DNA from: Poa pratensis
Lineage: Eukaryota > Streptophyta > Magnoliopsida > Poales > Poaceae
Assembly (NCBI GenBank): GCA_947311845.1
Contig: CAMZMU010000027.1
Coordinates: 31,635,723 to 31,699,722, forward strand
Reading direction: 5' to 3'
Length of the DNA stretch: 64,000 nucleotides
Both the position numbers and the translations under genes were made by a program. The notes beneath the pieces are model-generated. The model searched no databases. It saw nothing but the letters and a program-made list of their open reading frames with translations, and was not told the origin of the DNA. This document shows positions 45,146-55,900 of the stretch, piece by piece (position 1 is the first letter of the stretch; each line of letters begins with the position of its first letter).

Positions 45146-47390
45146 CGCCAGTTCTGGCGGCCCCGGGTCCCAAGGAACCCATGTTGTTATACGTCGCTGC
45201 CGGGCCTCAGGCTGTGAGTGTTGTGGTGGTGGTCGAGTGTAAGGAGGAAGGCAAAGAAAACCCGGTTCAGAGGCCAGTATATTATGTCAGTGAGGTGTTA
45301 TCAGAGGCAAAGCAGCGCTATCCACACTGACAGAAACTAGTGTTTGGCGTTTTCATGGCAAGTAGAAAGTTGAAACCATATTTTCAAGAGCATCCAATTA
45401 CAGTGGTCAGTTCAATACGCTTAGAAGATATCATCAGAAATTCAGAAGCTACAGGAAGAATTGCCAAGTGGGCAATAGAGATGGGGCCTTACCACATTGA
45501 TTATGTGCCTCACACAGCTATCAAGTCTCAAGCATTGGCTGATTTTCTTAATGATTGGACACAGTTGAGTGCACCACCCTTACCCCGGGTCTCAAGCCTT
45601 GGGTCATGCACTTTGACGGGTCTATGCAAGCACAAGGTTCAGGAGCTGGAGTTGTGTTAACTTCTCCCATGGGTGATAAGTTGAGCTATGTTTTGCAGAT
45701 TCACTTCGATTGTTCTAACAATGTGGCAGAATATGAGGCCTTGTTGCATGGTTTGCGTATGGCAAAGGAGATGAACATCAAGCATATCAATTGCTATGGA
45801 GATTCAGATCTTGTGGCACAGCAAGTTTCAGGAACATGGGATAGAAAAGATGCGACAATGGCGGCTTACAGAAGAGAGGTGGACAGGGTAGCCGGGTTTT
45901 TCTCAAGCTATCAGGTGGATCATATTGATCGCAGAAAAAATGATGCTGCGGATGCTTTTTCAAGACTCGGCTCACGCCGAGAGCCGGTTCCACCTAATGT
46001 TTTCTTGGACAAGCTATGGACTCCATCAGTCAAGCTTCAGGACGTGGAAGAACTGGCGGGTCAGGAAGACCCGGATTCGTAGTTAGTAGCAGTAACTCAC
46101 GAAATTCCAGAGTGGACAGAACCATACTTGGCGTATCTTTTGCGTGGAGAGCTGCCAGAGCAGGAAGTTATATCCCGGCAAATTGTGCGCCGGGCTAAGG
46201 CTTACATGGTTATTGATGGCGAGTTATATAAGAGAAGTGTTTCCGAAGTGTTTCAGAGATGTGTGTCTGGAAAGGAAGGCCGGCAAATTCTGAAAGAGAT
46301 TCATGAGGGAGATTGTGGTCATCATGCTTCAACAAGGTCTTTAGTAGCAAAAGCTTTCAGACACGGTTTCTTTTGGCTCACAGCCCAGGCAGATGTAGAG
46401 CGTCGGGTAAGCAGATGTGATGGTTGCCAGAGATACGCAAGGCAAATTCATGTGCCGGCTCAGGAGTTGCGAACAATACATTTGAGTTGGCCCTTTACAG
46501 TTTGGGGGCTTGATATGGTGGGTCCTTTTAGCATGTCTCCTTGCAAGAAAACCCACCTCTTGGTTGTCATTGATAAGTTTACGAAGTGGGTTGAGGTGAT
46601 GCCTGTTACAAATTGTGAAGCAGCTACATCAGTCAAGTTTTTGAAGAAGATCATACACAGGTTTGGGTATCCCATAGTATCATCACAGACAATGGCACTA
46701 ACATGTCCCTTGGTGAGATGGCAAAGTTCTGTGGAAACCAGGGCATTCGTTTAGACGTTGCTTCAGTTGCTCATCCGCAGGCCAATGGACAAGTAGAATG
46801 AGCAAATCAGGAGTTGCTTCGAGGTTTGAAACCACGTCTCCGGGTCCCTGTATCAGAGCCGCCAGAGCGTGGGTTGAGGAGTTGCTATCAGTAGTTTGGG
46901 GGATCAACACAACACCAAACAGATCCACCAAGATGACCCCTTTCTTTATGGTGTATGGGGCAGAGGCAGTTTTTCCAAGTGATATAATTCATGACTCGCC
47001 TCGCGTGACGGCTTACGTTGAAACAGAAAACGAGAAGACCCGGCAGGATTCTGTGGACCTGCTAGAGGAGAATAGAGAGCAAGCATTGGAGAGATCAGCA
47101 GTATATCAGCAAGATTTGAGGTGGTATCACAGTCGCCGGGTTAAAACTCGCACTTTCCAGGAGGGAGATTTAGTGCTGCGATGGACGCAATCCAAGGAAG
47201 GGATGCACAAGTTATCTCCTCCTTGGGAAGGGCCATTCATCATAAGCAAGAAATTGAACAATGGTTCATATTATTTGGTGGATGCTAGAGTAAAGTCGAG
47301 TCTGTAAATGACACAGCGCACTCTACCTTTTCATTGGAGGAGCGTGAGCGGCCATGGAACATTGCCCAGCTGCGCCCATACTATACTTAG
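45146..47390 (+). pseudogene. Element C RNase H, archaeal-type RNase H and integrase (second part of pol)
   Basis: Coding resumes after F as PVLAAPGPKEPMLLYVAAG. RNase H shows PVYYVSEVLSEAKQRYPH, with a stop at 45328, and HIDYVPHTAIKSQALADFLN. The second, archaeal-type RNase H has WVMHFDGS, AEYEALLHGLRMAKEM, GDSDLVAQQVSG and HIDRRKNDAADAFSRLG (45588-45990). A stop at 46081 precedes integrase: zinc finger GDCGHHAST...CDGCQRYA (46310-46440), the core LDMVGPF and VVIDKFTKWVEV, a frame break near 46670, then NTTPNRSTKMTPFFMVYGAE and the C-terminal SPPWEGPFIISKKLNNGSYY. A final break precedes WNIAQLRPYYT, TAG 47388-47390. Inactive. The double RNase H marks the Tat clade. Confidence 0.92.
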
Positions 47391-48353
47391 CATGAGAAAG
47401 AGATATGAGATGTAACACACGATGTAACAGGCAACAGGTTTCAGACGCGCTCTTTTCCTTACCAGGGTACCTACGGGGGCTGGAAGGTTTTTAATGAGGC
47501 GGCTTGCTGACCTAACCTTTTCTATCAATAAAGTAAAGATTGAACACAAATTTGTCTTGTTTCAGTCTCAGTTTACATTGGCAAGACAGTTATTTTTCGT
47601 TTAATGTATGCCATAATAGTCCTTTGTTCAGCTTGGTCTTGGGGGCTGGTCATTGAGGTGGCAAAGTTTTTCCCCAAGACCCGGCTCGCACGATTATCCA
47701 GGTCTCGAAATTTTTGTGACCCGGTAAGAGCAATTTTTAGCGTTAGTATTGTGGATTTAGTAGCATGCATGTTAAATATCAGTTGCTTATGTTTTCTGTT
47801 TTAGAACAAGTATTACCGTTGCTTTTTATCTTTGAGGACGCCCAGAGAGCGCGTCCCACCAGTATATGGATCAATGGGGTAATGTTGCATAGTTAAGCCA
47901 TTACTTTATAAACATTGATCCAGGTCTTGGGGGCTCTTACTCGAATAGTTTGCAACTGCAATCCCAAGACCCGGCTTTTATGCCACTAGTTTATTCTTGG
48001 TTATCTTGCTGTTGAGCTGATGTGACTCGCAATTATATGGCCTGATTGCTCACCTGGAAATTCAATCAACCATGAGGCCCGTTGGGACTTGGTTCGACCC
48101 TGTTTTTCTCAGCGAAGTTGCGACAGGGTATCCATGCGAAAGCCGGCTCACAGTTAAAGAAATCAAAAGGGTCATCAAAACCACAGAGAAGTATCATCAC
48201 ACAAAAGTTTCAAGTAATACAAGCAAAGTTTCAAAGGTGTGCTACTACACCACTGCAAGCAAGAGATAGTATCGCTAAGTTATTACAAAAGCTTGCCCGA
48301 AGAGCCGAATAAAATTGTTTTTTTGCAGAGATGAAAGCATCTGCATAAGTTTT
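47391..48353 (+). other. Element C non-coding region between pol and the antisense gene
   Basis: It contains a conserved block (47437-47513) almost identical to 63703-63769 in element E, and two internal polypurine-tract-like words, CTTGGGGGCT (47638 and 47926). No gene is seen. Confidence 0.6.
47437..47513 (+). repeat. Conserved block downstream of pol, shared by elements C and E
   Basis: Contains TTTCAGACGCGCTCTTTTCC and GGGGGCTGGAAGGTTTTTAA. The reverse complement of 63703-63769 matches over about 66 bp with about one mismatch. It lies about 50 bp after the pol stop in both elements. Function unknown; a polyadenylation or packaging signal is possible. Confidence 0.85.
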
Positions 48354-49544
48354 TCAAGCCTCGGCTTCAGGAGCCGGGTCACGGGGAGGTGAGCCGGATG
48401 GTCGTTCCTCGGTGGTTTCCGCTGGGTCATCTTCCTCGGCGACCGCCGGGTTAGCTTCTGTCTCCTTGGTCTCCTTGGTCTCCTTGGCCTTTGGCCTTGA
48501 TCTTGCGCCGGGTGACGTGTTGAAGTGATTGGAAGTAGTTTTCATCATCTTCTTCAACCGTGGCCCATGATGGAGGAGGAATAATTGGCGTAGAAGAGCT
48601 GGGTGCAGTGGAGGTACCGGGAGCAGTCTTTGCTGGATCAATGGAATCCTTGTAGCTTTGCAGGAGATCGATGCGTTGTGGCTCGTCATCCATGATCTCA
48701 TCATTTTCGGTGTATCCAAACTGCAACGTGGTGAGCTTCATTTTGCTGGCAATCACGGTGGCAACGTGCCGGGTTTGCTTCACAACCCGGGAGTAGCACT
48801 TCTTGTCAATTCCTTGCCATCAGCGTTGAATTGGGGAAAACCATTCTTCAGGGGAGCCGGGTTTGGCTGGGATGGTAGGCCTTTGCCAAAGCAAGACCTC
48901 GCATCACCCCGGCCCTGCATGCAGATCTCTTGAGCAAATGTATCCATTGTGGCATTGTTGACAGATGCCCAAGGACTTCAGTATACACGCTTGGCGGGTT
49001 CTCCCAATCCCTTGCGGCTTTGATGACCTCGCAGCTGCCAAAGTACAGTTGACGTGTCAGCGTGTACATGCATTTGATCTTCTCTGCAGCAGTTTTGCGA
49101 AGGTTCCCATCACAAGGGCCTGGGCAAGGAAAGGCATAATAGTGAGATATTAAAACCGGGTCTGCTTGTTCAGTTCAGTTCGAGTTCAAAGGAGTAATGC
49201 TTACCCACTAAGGATTCAACCATAGAGGTGATCATTTTCTTCAGCCGGGTTAGCTCGCTAGTGGTGTTATCTAGCTGCTTTTGCAGTGTGTTCAGTTGCT
49301 CCTGGAAGTTTTCCTCGTGCTCCTGCTTATCCCTCTCCAAGTCAGAGTTTTCTTGACTCAGAGCAGTGATTTTTTCTTCTAGGGCCTGAAGTTGGGTTGC
49401 ATGATCAGCCCGGGTTTCAGTTTCAGCCTTCAACATTCCTTGGAGCCGGGCAATTTCTTCACTGCTTTTGCTCATGTGTTCCTGTTCACAAACAAATAGA
49501 GAATAGTATGTGGTTAAGCCTCAAGTTGCTGAAGGAAAGTTAAC

Positions 49545-49895
49545 CCGGAACTTGGGGGCTATAAATTATAAGTTTCTCAGTGTGTAAGGTGTAGTTCCAG
49601 GTCGCCACAGGCGTGCAACCCGGCACTTGGGGGCTACATGCGCAAAAAGTTTAAAATTTTATGTGTTAGTCCCAGGAAGTTGTGGACAGCTAACCCGGCA
49701 CTTGGAGGCTATAATGTCAAATTTTGTTCTGAAAGATGAGCAGTTTTAAGTGATGAAGTTTTAAGTCCCAGCTTGTTGTAAACAGACAACCCGGGCCTTG
49801 GGGGCTACAAGGTTGAAATTTTTATCTATGGCATTTGTTTTTCAAGCACCAAGCTCATCAACAAGAGATAATCTTGGAGCTTGGGGGCTAGGCAG
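49545..49895 (+). repeat. About 75-bp degenerate repeat, each unit with a polypurine-tract copy
   Basis: CTTGGGGGCT occurs at 49551, 49626, 49797 and 49880, with a one-base variant (CTTGGAGGCT) at 49701. Several copies are preceded by AACCCGGCA or similar and followed by TA. The spacing is 75-96 bp. The word equals the polypurine tract of the related elements. The array lies in a putative intron of C's antisense gene. Confidence 0.7.
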
Positions 49896-50723
49896 AATAT
49901 AGTTATGCAAGAGGTAGCAAGAAAAAATGAGTACCTGGTATCGTTTCTGGATCAGGGAAACAAGTTCAGTCTCCAGATTCTTGTGGTGAGAAAGGCGAGT
50001 GAAATATTCTTCGCAGAGAGACGGGACGGACATGGCATCCAGAGCCGGCAAATCAGATGAAGGAGTCGGGTTCTTTCCCTTGGCAGGAGACGCCGGGTTA
50101 GCATCTGGAGCTGGCACCTTGGCAAGAGTTTCGGGAGCACTTTGTACTGGAACGTGCCGGGTTCCAGTAACTTGTACTTCATCTTCTTTAGTTCCAGAGC
50201 CTAACCCGGGCGAATGAGTAATTGGGGAGGATTCTGGCATGGGATTAGCTGAGTTTTTTGGAGAAGCCACGGGGGTTACATGCTCCGTTGGCTCGTCTTT
50301 GTCCACCGATTCTTCAGTGTGTGCCTCCATAGGAGAAGGCTCTGCTGTTGCTGGAGCAGGAGACGCCGCTGGAGGAGATGCCGGGTCTTCATCCGCAAAA
50401 GCTCTGGCACTGGAACAAGATAGTGATTTAGTAAAACAAAAAAGGAGCAGTAAAGTATGGAGGTACAGAAAAGGTGTGTAGAGTGTCTCTAACCCGGCGT
50501 TGATATGGAAATCCTCGGGTGTGCTAACACCATCCGAGGAAGAATCTGACAAACGAGACGGTTTAGCGACCCGGATCTTGCCAGCTAAAGGGTACTGTTT
50601 GCTGGGCGTCTTCTGGAAGGATTTGGCCCAGCTTGATAAAGAGCGTTGAGGGATACCTGGGCTCAGGGAAGTGTGGCTTGTAGAAGATCGGGTTTGGCGC
50701 CTCTTGTTCGCCTCAGCCTCCTT

Positions 50724-51238
50724 TGTCGTGGTTTGTCATGTCAGGTGTCATAGATGACTTCGTAGGTGTGGGATTACGCGAGTCAAGCATCTCCGAGCTT
50801 GGGATCGCAGGAACAAAGATCAACACAGATTTACCCAGGTTCGGCCCCCTCAATGTGAGGTAAAAGACCTACTTCCTGCCTACCCTAGATTGGTATTGAT
50901 ATGATAATCGAGGTGTTACAATGGAGGCGATCCGATCTGGTACTCGCCGTATGAGCTAGGGTTTGGGGCTTGATAGCTTAACCCGCTCTAAGTCCTGCGA
51001 GTCCTCTTTATATACACAGAGGCTCGCTAGGTTACAAAAGGAATCTTCCCCATAAGGAATACATCCACAGAGGCCTACTCGGAGACTACTTGGTCTTCAC
51101 GTCCTCCGGGAGTTGTCTTCTAGATCTTTCTCCTTATGGCGGTTCAATATTGGGCTTGTTCCCAAGTGGGCCTTCATCCGTGCGAGTAAGTTAAATCGCA
51201 CTGGGCCGCGGGTTAATCCAGAAAGTATTCCCCCGACA
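50724..51238 (-). repeat. Element D 3' LTR, 515 bp
   Basis: TGTCGTGG...CCCCCGACA on the plus strand, with a TATATAAAG promoter box at 51014-51006 (minus). The polypurine tract CTTGGGGGCTAA (minus) lies next to 51238. Confidence 0.95.
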
Positions 51239-51610
51239 TTAGCCCCCAAGATTGGTTAGGACTTTACGGTGAGAATCTTCTGGCCTCTTGAAATGGTCTC
51301 TGAGCCGCACTGTAAACGTTCTGACCAATCTCCTGACTCATGCGATTCAGAGCTGTGACTCATCTGTGCGACTCATCTCTTCTTCTGGAAATATTCTGTT
51401 TCCTTTAATTGCGGACCGTTACTCTTTTTGCGGGCGCAAATTGTGCCGTTGGTTGCGAGCACAGATAATGCCGTTAGTTGCGGGCCCCTTCAGTTATAAG
51501 CTGCGGCCACCTAGGTCATTATCCATTTGCCCTGCAATCTTCTCATCCCTAGCCGCGCCGTCTTCTTCCTCGACCCAAGCCTAGTTCCCCAATTCAATCT
51601 CTCCCTCGCA

Positions 51611-54600
51611 ATGGCGCCCAAGGCGAAGCCATCTGACAATAGGCGCCAGATCTCCTGCAACTGGGAAGGATCCTGGGTAACAGAGGAAACTCTTGCGGAT
51701 CTGGCCGAGGCTGGCTTCTTGCCGCCGAAGGGGGACGGCGTCTGGCGGGCACCAGGCGATGAAATCGAGCCGCGCCCCAAGCCCAACGAGCTGGTGATGT
51801 TCGTGGAGCACGTGGAGCGTGGATTCACGCCGCCAGGTTCTCCCTTCTTCCGCAATTTGCTGCAACGCCTAGGCCTCCGTCTTCACGACATCGGGCCCAA
51901 CTCAATGCTCCAGGTGAGCAATTTTCACGTGCTGTGCGAGGATTATCTTGGCATAGCCCCCAACATCGATCTGTGGCTGGCCTCGTTCACCTGCAACAGC
52001 CAACTTGTCTCCAAGGGTGGCGCCTACGTTCAGGTCGGCGCCATCTCTCTTCAGCGCCATAGGAATTCTTGCCTTCCCAAGCTAGCCCTAGCGAATCGAC
52101 CCAGGGCTTGGCAAAAATCTTTCTTTTATTGCCAAGATACTTCACCGGAGGGCGAAACTCGCCTTCCCTCCTGGTCTAACACCCTCTTCGTGCCTACCGA
52201 GGCACTGAAATCAAAACCCCGCGACTCGTCCATGTCCTTCATCAATGAGTCGCTGATCAAAGTCCGCGCCTTAATAGGTCACGGTCTTACTGGCCTTGAT
52301 CTTCTCTCTTGCTGGACCAAATGGCGCATTCAGCCTGTGAGTTCACGACAGCGATCTTTCCTTGAGTGCACAGGCACCTCTGCTGATGTTGATCGTATCA
52401 AAGCTTCGGACTGGAGGCCTGAGGATTGGGTGGAATTTGTCACCCGCGTGACTGAGGAGAAGGACATCTCCTTCGATAAGGTGGGGCTTGCCCCTTTCAG
52501 TGTTAACAACAAGCCTTTTGAGGTAACTCCTCTTCTCTGTCTTTTCACCTTCATAGTTGAGTCGCATTCCTTTTCTTTACACTGCAACTTATATTTCTCT
52601 CATCCAGGCTGACGAGAACTACTGGTCGCTGCCTGCGACTGTCGCCGGCACTGCTGCTCCCAAGCGTGCCGCACGAAAGAAGTTGCTGCCCACTCTAGAG
52701 GGCAGCGAGACTGCTGATATCCCTTCTGTTGCCTCTGCGGCCTCAGATGATGAAGAGACCGAACTGGACGAGGACGTGAGCCCAGCGCCAGCCGCGAGTT
52801 CTGTTGCCGCGGCTGAACCAACTCCCCGTAGAGCCTCCAAGAGGCTATCTCGTGAAGAACCAGAGGTTGATGCTCTGGAAAACCCCGAGGCCACGAAGCG
52901 TCGCAAACCTGTTACGGGCGCGATCTCCTTTGTTGCCAGGCGTGCTTTCAAAGCTACCGCCTCTGCTGAAGAAGACATGGGTCCCCACTCTGGTAATTTC
53001 TGCTGTCTTGTCATCTTGAATGCTTATTCTTTTTCCTCTACTGACACGTAAAACTTTTACTCGCAGATTCTGGGACCCAAGGCCTGTCCTCACCATCAAG
53101 TGGTGAACTTATGGCCTTTGTGAAGATGGCTCCAGAGTTAGTAACTTTTCCCTGTGCTTTCAATACTTTTATTCTGGCTTATGTTCTTCTTCTTCTCATA
53201 ATGCCCTTGCTTTTTACAGAAGTGCGGCTGAACCCGCGACTGAGCCTGGAACCGCGGTTGAGCCGCATTTATCACCTGTGGCTCATACCGCCATGGTAGA
53301 GGGCGTGGCCACCACTGATGACCTGGCCACGGTTCCTGTTGTTGACACAGCCACCCAAGAGGTGGCTCTGGAGGATAGAACGGATCCCCTTATGATCCAG
53401 GACGTGGAGAGGTCAACCCCTCCTCCATAGATGTAATGGCCAAGGATGCTGATACGCCAGTGGTTGAGTCGCCAGCGGCGGACAATCTGCGGCCGCCATT
53501 CCACATGCTGAGGTTGCTTCTTCCTCCTCCACAAGCCGCGCTGAGAAACTGTCAGAGGCTATCATTGCCTCAAATGACAAGCAAGCCATGGAGCTCCGCA
53601 AGGCACTATCTGACCTGTCTGCGGCTTATAAGGTAAACTTCTATCTCCAGTTATCTGTCTCTAGCCCCCAAGGATCAAGTTTCTTCTTTGACTGTAAAGG
53701 GAGACTTGATGCTTCTCTTTTAGCTGTTTGACATATACTTACTGACTGACGTTCCCTTCATAGGAGGAACTAAGCTCCATAACAGCTGCCAAAATTGCCT
53801 TGGAAAAGCAGCTGGGGGATACTCCCTCTGAGCTGGAGAGGCTACGCGAGCTCCTTGGCCAGCGTGACGCTGAGCTAAAGAAGAGGGAAACCAGGATGGG
53901 CGAGCTATCTGATGAAAGCTTCAAGTTTTCTGAGCAAGCCAAAAATACCGAGCTGCGACTTAAAGCTGTTGAAGAGAAATTCCATGAGAGGGTCCAGCAG
54001 CTGGAGCTCCAAGTCAGCGCTCAGAAAGACGCCATTGCTGATGTCAATGAGGACGCAAGGCTGAAGGCCGTTTCCATTGGCGAACTTGAGAAAAATTGAA
54101 GAAAGTTTCTGATGCCCATAACCTCGTCCACGCCAAAGTGTGCATCATGACTCAAGAATTAACTGGTATGTATTGCGACTTGTAACTGCATCTTTTTTCT
54201 CTATTATCTTTGCCTGTGTGTTGTAGAGCTGACGGAGACATGCCTTGATGTAGGTGAAGATGCCAAGGATCAGCGCGGCAGTACTCAGGAGCAGCTGGAG
54301 TATATCCGCGATTTTTCGCGAAGAACTTGTGACGCCTTGAAATCACTGTCTAAGTGCCTGCTGCCGACCAAGCCAGTCCCTGGTGATTCTGAAGGGCTGC
54401 TGAAAAGACTGCTTAGGGCGCCTCAGTTCTTTTTGGACTGGAAAGAGTCCTCAGCTCGCACCGGCGCGGCTCATGTTCTTGCTTTGGCCAAGACGTACTA
54501 TCCTTCTTTTGATGCTGCCAAGGTTGCAAAAGGTAGGCCCTCGAAGAAGGTGGATGGCACCGAACTGACGGCCTCAGAATATGCGACAACTTGGAAGGAT

Positions 54601-54876
54601 ATGCGCGGCCATGCGACTGAACTGGTGGAGGGGATTGATCTTGCGACCTATATGGGCAAGTATAACGCAGATGGAAGCAGATGGGAGAAGTTACCCGCTC
54701 CGTCGTCCAGCGCGGTGATTCCGCAGGACAAGAACCCCTCTCCAGGCGTATCCAGCTCTGCAGCCCCCAAGCCCGCGACTGAAGAGCCCTCCAGCGAGCC
54801 TGCGACTGCTCCTTCTGGCAAGCTTGGTAAGCCGCCTGTTCCTCCTTCCCACCGGCCAAAAGCTGCGCACAAGTGA
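51611..54876 (+). CDS. Element D antisense gene (PF04195-like 'putative gypsy-type transposon' protein), multi-exon
   Basis: Exon 1 (51611-52522) starts MAPKAKPSDNRRQISCNWEG and has the family core PNELVMFVEHVERGFTPPGS, LGLRLHDIGPNSMLQVSNFH and CEDYLGIAPNIDLWLASFTC. A GAG|GTAACT donor and CATCCAG acceptor join it in frame to exon 2 (52608-52992; acidic, with KR clusters), then 53067 onward. Later blocks are an acidic Thr/Val-rich part (53221-53430), a coiled-coil exon (53764-54098, ELERLRELLGQRDAELKKRE) and a C-terminal exon (from about 54230) ending HRPKAAHK. Exon borders between 53140 and 54230 are uncertain, and at least one frame does not join cleanly. The protein looks basic/acidic and coiled-coil, possibly nuclear. 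Function is unknown; the gene runs against gag. Confidence 0.65.
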
Positions 54877-55348
54877 AGAAGAGAAAACAATGGTTTGATG
54901 GCCTTGGCCCTTAGCGGTCTGTAATAATTGTTAGAGTTTATGTGTCATAAGACAATTTTATGGTTTGCTTAAGTACTCTTGGCAGTACATGTTTCGACCA
55001 ATAGGCTGGTCCTTATGATTTGTCTCGGTTTTTCCTCACTTAGGCCCTTGCGCGGCTCAGTATTTCCCAGGTAAAAAGTGCGTGTTCAGGGTCGAGAGCG
55101 GCCATGATAGGCAATCAAACTCGATTGACGCCACACCCCCAGTACTTTGGCCGCATTGTGCAAGTCGCATCCAAGAGAGGTTGAGTATAATCACGATAAA
55201 TGCCACTTGTTTGGCGATCCCAAGGAATAGGCCGCGCTAAAAAGCTGCCGCACCCCCAAGGGACCAATGATTAAAAAATAAAAGACTCACAACTCAATTG
55301 GTAGTTTGAGATGCTTTATTTCAGAATCATTATATGATACATAGGGTC
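54877..55348 (+). other. Element D non-coding region between the antisense gene and the array
   Basis: It holds the probable 3' UTR of the antisense gene and the conserved block shared with A and F (55054-55164). No open frame with coding character. Confidence 0.6.
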
Positions 55349-55796
55349 GGTCGCGCCTAGGTGGCGACCAGAAGTGATGCTTGGGTCGGTTGCGCCTAGG
55401 TGGCAACCAGAATTGGGTCGATCGCGCCTAGGTGGCGATCAGAGATGTTACATGGGTCGGTCGCGCCTGAGTGGCGACCAGAATTGGGTCGGTTGCGCCT
55501 AGGTGGCAACCAGAGATGTTACATGGGTCGGTCGCGCCTGAGTGGCGACCAGAATTGGGTCGGTTGCGCCTAGGTGGCAACCAGAGATGTTACATGGGTC
55601 GGTCGCGCCTGAGTGGCGACCAGAATTGGGTCGGTTGCGCCTAGGTGGCAACCAGAGATGATACATGGGTCGGTCGCGCCTGAGTGGCGACCAGAATTGG
55701 GTCGATCGCGCCTAGGTGGCGATCAGAATTGTTGCATTGGGTCGGTCGCGCCTAAGTGGCGACCAGAATGGGGTCGATCGCGCCTAGGTGGCGATC
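55349..55796 (-). repeat. 13-unit palindrome array of element D with compensating arm changes
   Basis: Thirteen 21-bp units of the form GGTCGC-GCCTAGGTG-GCGACC are spaced about 31-40 bp apart, mostly in a higher-order two-unit repeat of about 64 bp. Three arm types occur, each self-complementary: GGTCGC/GCGACC, GGTTGC/GCAACC and GATCGC/GCGATC. Loops vary (CCTAGG, CCTGAG, CCTAAG). Element A has four related units, including GGCCGC/GCGGCC. Each would fold as a short hairpin in RNA from either strand. The array lies between the gag-protease stop (55901) and the antisense-gene stop (54876). Confidence 0.95.
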
Positions 55797-55900
55797 AGAA
55801 TTGAAGCTTTTTTAGCCCTGAGTGGCTTGCTTGATGATGTAAACTCTTAATAATTTTGCTGCGACTGCTGATGGCAACTCGCGATGCCTGGGATGTGTCC

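Noticed and set aside
55349..55796. Regular palindromic repeats resembling a CRISPR array
   Set aside because: The DNA is a plant retrotransposon, the intervening sequences are not unique spacers but repeat every second unit, and no cas gene is near.
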